Assembly: GCA_031373695.1 (NCBI GenBank)
Contig: JANMNC010000141.1
Span: forward strand, 1 to 7,713
DNA from: Methylotenera_A sp031373695
Lineage (GTDB): Bacteria; Pseudomonadota; Gammaproteobacteria; Burkholderiales; Methylophilaceae
Direction: 5' to 3'
Length of the DNA stretch: 7,713 nt
Positions 5,574 through 7,713 of the stretch are shown here, piece by piece. The notes under the pieces are model-generated. The model did not search any database and was not told the DNA's origin. It saw only the letters and a program-made list of their open reading frames with translations. The first letter of the stretch is position 1; the number at the start of each line of letters is the position of its first letter. The translations under genes and the position numbers were made by a program.

Positions 5574-6668
5574 TTAATTACCAAAACCGCCTACTGAGCC
5601 TTCATTAGAAAAACGTATTTTTAATGATAAATCGTTGCGTGAATCGGCATTGGCAAGCGCGTGGTCTTCACTAATCTTGCCATTGCTGAATAATTTAAAC
5701 AGTGATTGGTCAAACGTAATCATGCCGATATCATTGTTATCGGCCATGATGTCTTTCATTTCACCTAGTTTTTGTTTTTGAATAAGCTCTGACATATAGG
5801 GCGAGTTAATCATTATTTCTACCGCAGCCGCACGTTTTTGCGTAATGCCTGGCACTAAACGCTGCGAAACAATACCCACCAAATTAAGTGACAAGCCCAG
5901 CAACAAACCATGCTTAGCATCGGTTGGAAAAAACGAAATTACGCGTTCTAAAGCTTGATTGGCATTATTGGCATGCAAGGTTGCTAAGCATAAATGGCCA
6001 GTCTCTGCATAAGCTAATGCCTGTTTCATGCTATCCATATCGCGTACTTCGCCAATTAAAATCACATCAGGCGCTTGGCGCATGGCATTTTTTAACGCGT
6101 TATCAAAACTTAGCGTATCAATACCTACTTCGCGCTGGTCAACAATCGATTTTTTGTGTGCGTACACAAACTCAATGGGGTCTTCAATGGTAATTATGTG
6201 GCCAGTTTCGTTTTCGTTGCGGTAATCAATCATTGAAGCAAGCGATGTTGATTTTCCAGAGCCTGTGGCACCCACCATCAGTATCAGCCCACGTTTGCGC
6301 ATGATTAACTCTTTTAAAATTGGTGGCAAACCCAGTTGCTCAAAAGAAGGAATATCAGTTTTAATGTGGCGAATCACCATGCCAACCTCACCACGCTGGC
6401 GAAAAACATTTACCCTAAAGCGACCAATACCTTTGCGCCCAATGGCAAAATTACATTCAAGAATGGACTCAAATTCTTTAATTTGATCCTCACTCATAAT
6501 AGAGTAGGCTATTTCTTTCACCATGCCTGGCGTCATTAGCTGGCTATTAACTGGTAATGTTTCACCCTCAATATCAATGTGTATGGCCGCATTTGTACTA
6601 AAAAATAAATCAGAGCCACCTTTATCGGTCATAAACTTAAGCACTGGGGTGATATCAATGGCAGCCAT
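5574..6668 (-). CDS. pilU: PilU-type type IV pilus retraction ATPase (PilT/PilU family)
   Basis: PilT and PilU are hexameric cytoplasmic ATPases that depolymerise type IV pili for twitching; PilU usually assists PilT. The 364-residue product has an N-terminal PAS-like domain with SDLFFSTNA (19-27), then GIGRFRVNVFRQRGEVGMVIRHIK at 80-103. The core has Walker A GATGSGKS at 133-140, the Asp box TIEDPIEF at 160-167, Walker B DVILIGEVRD at 201-210 with Glu207, and the His box ETGHLCLATLHANN at 222-235. FRQRGEVGMVIR, KKSIVDQREVG and the 364-residue length favour PilU over PilT. AGGA lies 8 bases before the ATG. No pilT lies beside it, although pilU usually follows pilT; the upstream gene is a glycosyltransferase. 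A paralogous PilT-like ATPase is the main alternative. Confidence 0.9.
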   Translation of the reverse strand: MAAIDITPVLKFMTDKGGSDLFFSTNAAIHIDIEGETLPVNSQLMTPGMVKEIAYSIMSEDQIKEFESILECNFAIGRKGIGRFRVNVFRQRGEVGMVIRHIKTDIPSFEQLGLPPILKELIMRKRGLILMVGATGSGKSTSLASMIDYRNENETGHIITIEDPIEFVYAHKKSIVDQREVGIDTLSFDNALKNAMRQAPDVILIGEVRDMDSMKQALAYAETGHLCLATLHANNANQALERVISFFPTDAKHGLLLGLSLNLVGIVSQRLVPGITQKRAAAVEIMINSPYMSELIQKQKLGEMKDIMADNNDIGMITFDQSLFKLFSNGKISEDHALANADSRNDLSLKIRFSNEGSVGGFGN

Positions 6669-6710
6669 ATTTTTTCCTATTATTTTTTGCGGGTAATTAC
6701 TTTTTAATGC

Positions 6711-6740
6711 TGAGTTTTTACTAATTTAATTAGTCACTCA
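6711..6740. promoter_or_regulatory. Interrupted dyad in the pilU upstream region, candidate operator
   Basis: The inner arms ACTAATT (6720-6726) and AATTAGT (6728-6734) are perfect inverted repeats around one T. The outer arms TGAGT (6711-6715) and ACTCA (6736-6740) pair as well, offset by TTTT on one side and C on the other. The one-base centre and the lack of a T-run on either side argue against a terminator. A protein-binding site is more likely. It lies 43 to 72 bases before the pilU ATG. A second, weaker pair, AGCTTT/AAAGCT, lies at 6746-6751 and 6764-6769. No clean promoter for pilU was found in this 121-base gap. Confidence 0.4.
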
Positions 6741-6789
6741 TTGTTAGCTTTTAACTGTACCACAAAGCTTAATTTTTTGCTTTTTGTCG

Positions 6790-7713
6790 CTAGTTTTCAT
6801 CTTGTATTTCTGAGTTTGCCTGCCATATTAGCTGATAGTGTTGTTCTAGTTTTTTGGCGAAACTGGCTGGCTTAAATAGGGTAGATTTTTCAATTTGTCT
6901 AGTTAAAAGCTGTTTTATTTGTGCTAGTTTTGTTGGGCTGCCAGCTAATTCAAGCGCCTTGGCTTCGTATTCTGCTAAATTATTTGTAATTAATGCTGAA
7001 CAATCGAGTTGTTGTAGCAAGCTAGCCGCAACGCGTGAGGCAAAACTATCGCCCATACAGGTTAGTAATGGTAGCCCCATCCAAAGCGCATCGCTAGCAG
7101 TGGTGTGGGCGTTATACGGCAAGGTATCTAAAAACAAGTCTGCATGAATATGACGGGCTAAGTGATCTGCAATTGCAACCCGCGGCGCAAATATAAGCCT
7201 AGTTTTGTCAACACCCATCTGCTCGGCTGCTGCTTTTAAATTTTCCTTAGCCCAGCGATTGCAATCTAATAGCCATAACACGCTGTTTGGTGTTGCTGAT
7301 AAAATTCGCATCCATGCGGTAAATACCGTTGGTGTAATTTTAAAGCTTTGGTTAAAACAGCAAAATACAAAGTTGTTTTCTGGTAATTGGTTATCGGTTT
7401 TAGTGCTTATTTTGCCAATGGGTCGGGTGCTGTCGTTTGGTTGGTAACATGGCAGGGTAATGACTTGCTCGCTAAAGTCAGCCTCATTTGGCGCGATGGT
7501 TGCATCGGCAATAATATAATCAAACACGGGCGTAGTACTTATGGTTGCAGTGGCCTCAACTTTTGGTCCAATAGCTTCAGAGCCGCTAGTTGCAGAATCC
7601 GTAGTAATAGAACCCGTAATAATAACCCCCATAGTCCCTGGATAGCCCAACCAGTTAATGCTAATGGGCGCAGGTTTAAGCGCCACAATGCTGGTGCGGC
7701 TGGTTTGCGTGTA
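6790..7713 (-). CDS. GT41 (SPINDLY/O-GlcNAc-transferase-like) protein, C-terminal part, partial at window edge
   Basis: This frame stays open to the right edge, so only the last 307 residues are present and the true start is outside the window. A GTG at 7686 is not the start, because family sequence (YTQTSRTSI) continues before it. The visible part matches the GT41 catalytic region: PAPISINWLGYPGTMG at 14-29, FDYIIAD at 64-70, LPCYQPND, FVFCCFNQSFKITP at 115-128 with Lys125 aligned to the UDP-binding lysine of human OGT, SVLWLL at 144-149, FAPR, ADLFLDTLPYNAHTTASDALW at 191-211 with His203 and Asp208, and the LLTCMGDSFASRVAASLL end. Such enzymes move sugars from UDP-sugars to Ser/Thr of proteins and usually carry N-terminal TPR repeats. 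The target here is unknown. Residues 30-63 form an unusual insertion containing a 5-residue tandem repeat. pilU follows 121 bases downstream. Confidence 0.92.
   Translation of the reverse strand, partial: YTQTSRTSIVALKPAPISINWLGYPGTMGVIITGSITTDSATSGSEAIGPKVEATATISTTPVFDYIIADATIAPNEADFSEQVITLPCYQPNDSTRPIGKISTKTDNQLPENNFVFCCFNQSFKITPTVFTAWMRILSATPNSVLWLLDCNRWAKENLKAAAEQMGVDKTRLIFAPRVAIADHLARHIHADLFLDTLPYNAHTTASDALWMGLPLLTCMGDSFASRVAASLLQQLDCSALITNNLAEYEAKALELAGSPTKLAQIKQLLTRQIEKSTLFKPASFAKKLEQHYQLIWQANSEIQDEN
7579..7623 (-). repeat. Three 15-base tandem units inside the GT41 gene
   Basis: On the plus strand the units are AGAGCCGCTAGTTGC (7579-7593), AGAATCCGTAGTAAT (7594-7608) and AGAACCCGTAATAAT (7609-7623). 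The second and third match at 13 of 15 bases; the first is more diverged, at about 8 of 15. Being multiples of three, they encode in-frame pentapeptides on the minus strand: IITGS, ITTDS and ATSGS. The repeat sits at the start of a 34-residue Ser/Thr/Ala-rich stretch in the catalytic domain. Confidence 0.75.

Noticed and set aside
5557..5580. Two TTAATTA copies (5557-5563 and 5574-5580) between the permease and pilU stops as a terminator
   Set aside because: They are short, purely AT, self-complementary, and lack a following T-run; likely chance in AT-rich DNA.
5924..6539. Several plus-strand open frames of 65-89 codons opposite pilU
   Set aside because: They lie antisense to highly conserved ATPase motifs, have no recognisable product and no supporting signals.
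6854..7447. Plus-strand open frames opposite the GT41 gene
   Set aside because: They mirror a strongly conserved catalytic domain on the minus strand and encode nothing recognisable.

Overview
The window looks like ordinary chromosome of a moderately AT-rich Gram-negative bacterium. The best guess is a betaproteobacterium, possibly one of the Methylophilaceae. This rests on the type of DapC-like aminotransferase, the proteobacterial MiaA, the PilU-type pilus ATPase and the SPINDLY-type glycosyltransferase. The lineage comes from protein character alone and was not tested by any search. No rRNA, tRNA, CRISPR array or insertion sequence was found.

Layout, left to right. (1) Positions 62-1574 hold a plus-strand cluster: a promoter with a perfect palindrome inside it, a YefM-type antitoxin, a YoeB/Txe-type toxin, and miaA (tRNA dimethylallyltransferase). 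The miaA start codon lies inside the last codons of the toxin gene. (2) Positions 1575-1810 are a 236-base non-coding gap with several short dyads. (3) Positions 1811-3347 encode two membrane proteins in a tight pair: an unrecognised single-pass protein and a DUF2157-like multi-pass protein. (4) A convergent junction leads to a minus-strand aminotransferase, probably dapC of lysine/peptidoglycan synthesis. (5) A 73-base divergent gap with a palindromic -10 box separates it from a plus-strand EamA-type permease. (6) A second convergent junction leads to a minus-strand PilU-type retraction ATPase. It is preceded by a 121-base gap with a long interrupted dyad. (7) The right edge holds the C-terminal part of a minus-strand GT41 (SPINDLY/O-GlcNAc-transferase-like) protein whose N-terminus lies outside the window.

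Most genes are unrelated housekeeping or accessory functions. The first cluster is the exception: an autoregulated toxin-antitoxin module and a tRNA-modification gene appear to share one transcript, and both act on translation. I see no clear new multi-gene defence or mobile system. The observations most worth a second look are the toxin/miaA overlap, a roughly 30-residue repeat-bearing insertion in the conserved core of the GT41 enzyme, and the symmetric -10 element between dapC and the permease gene.
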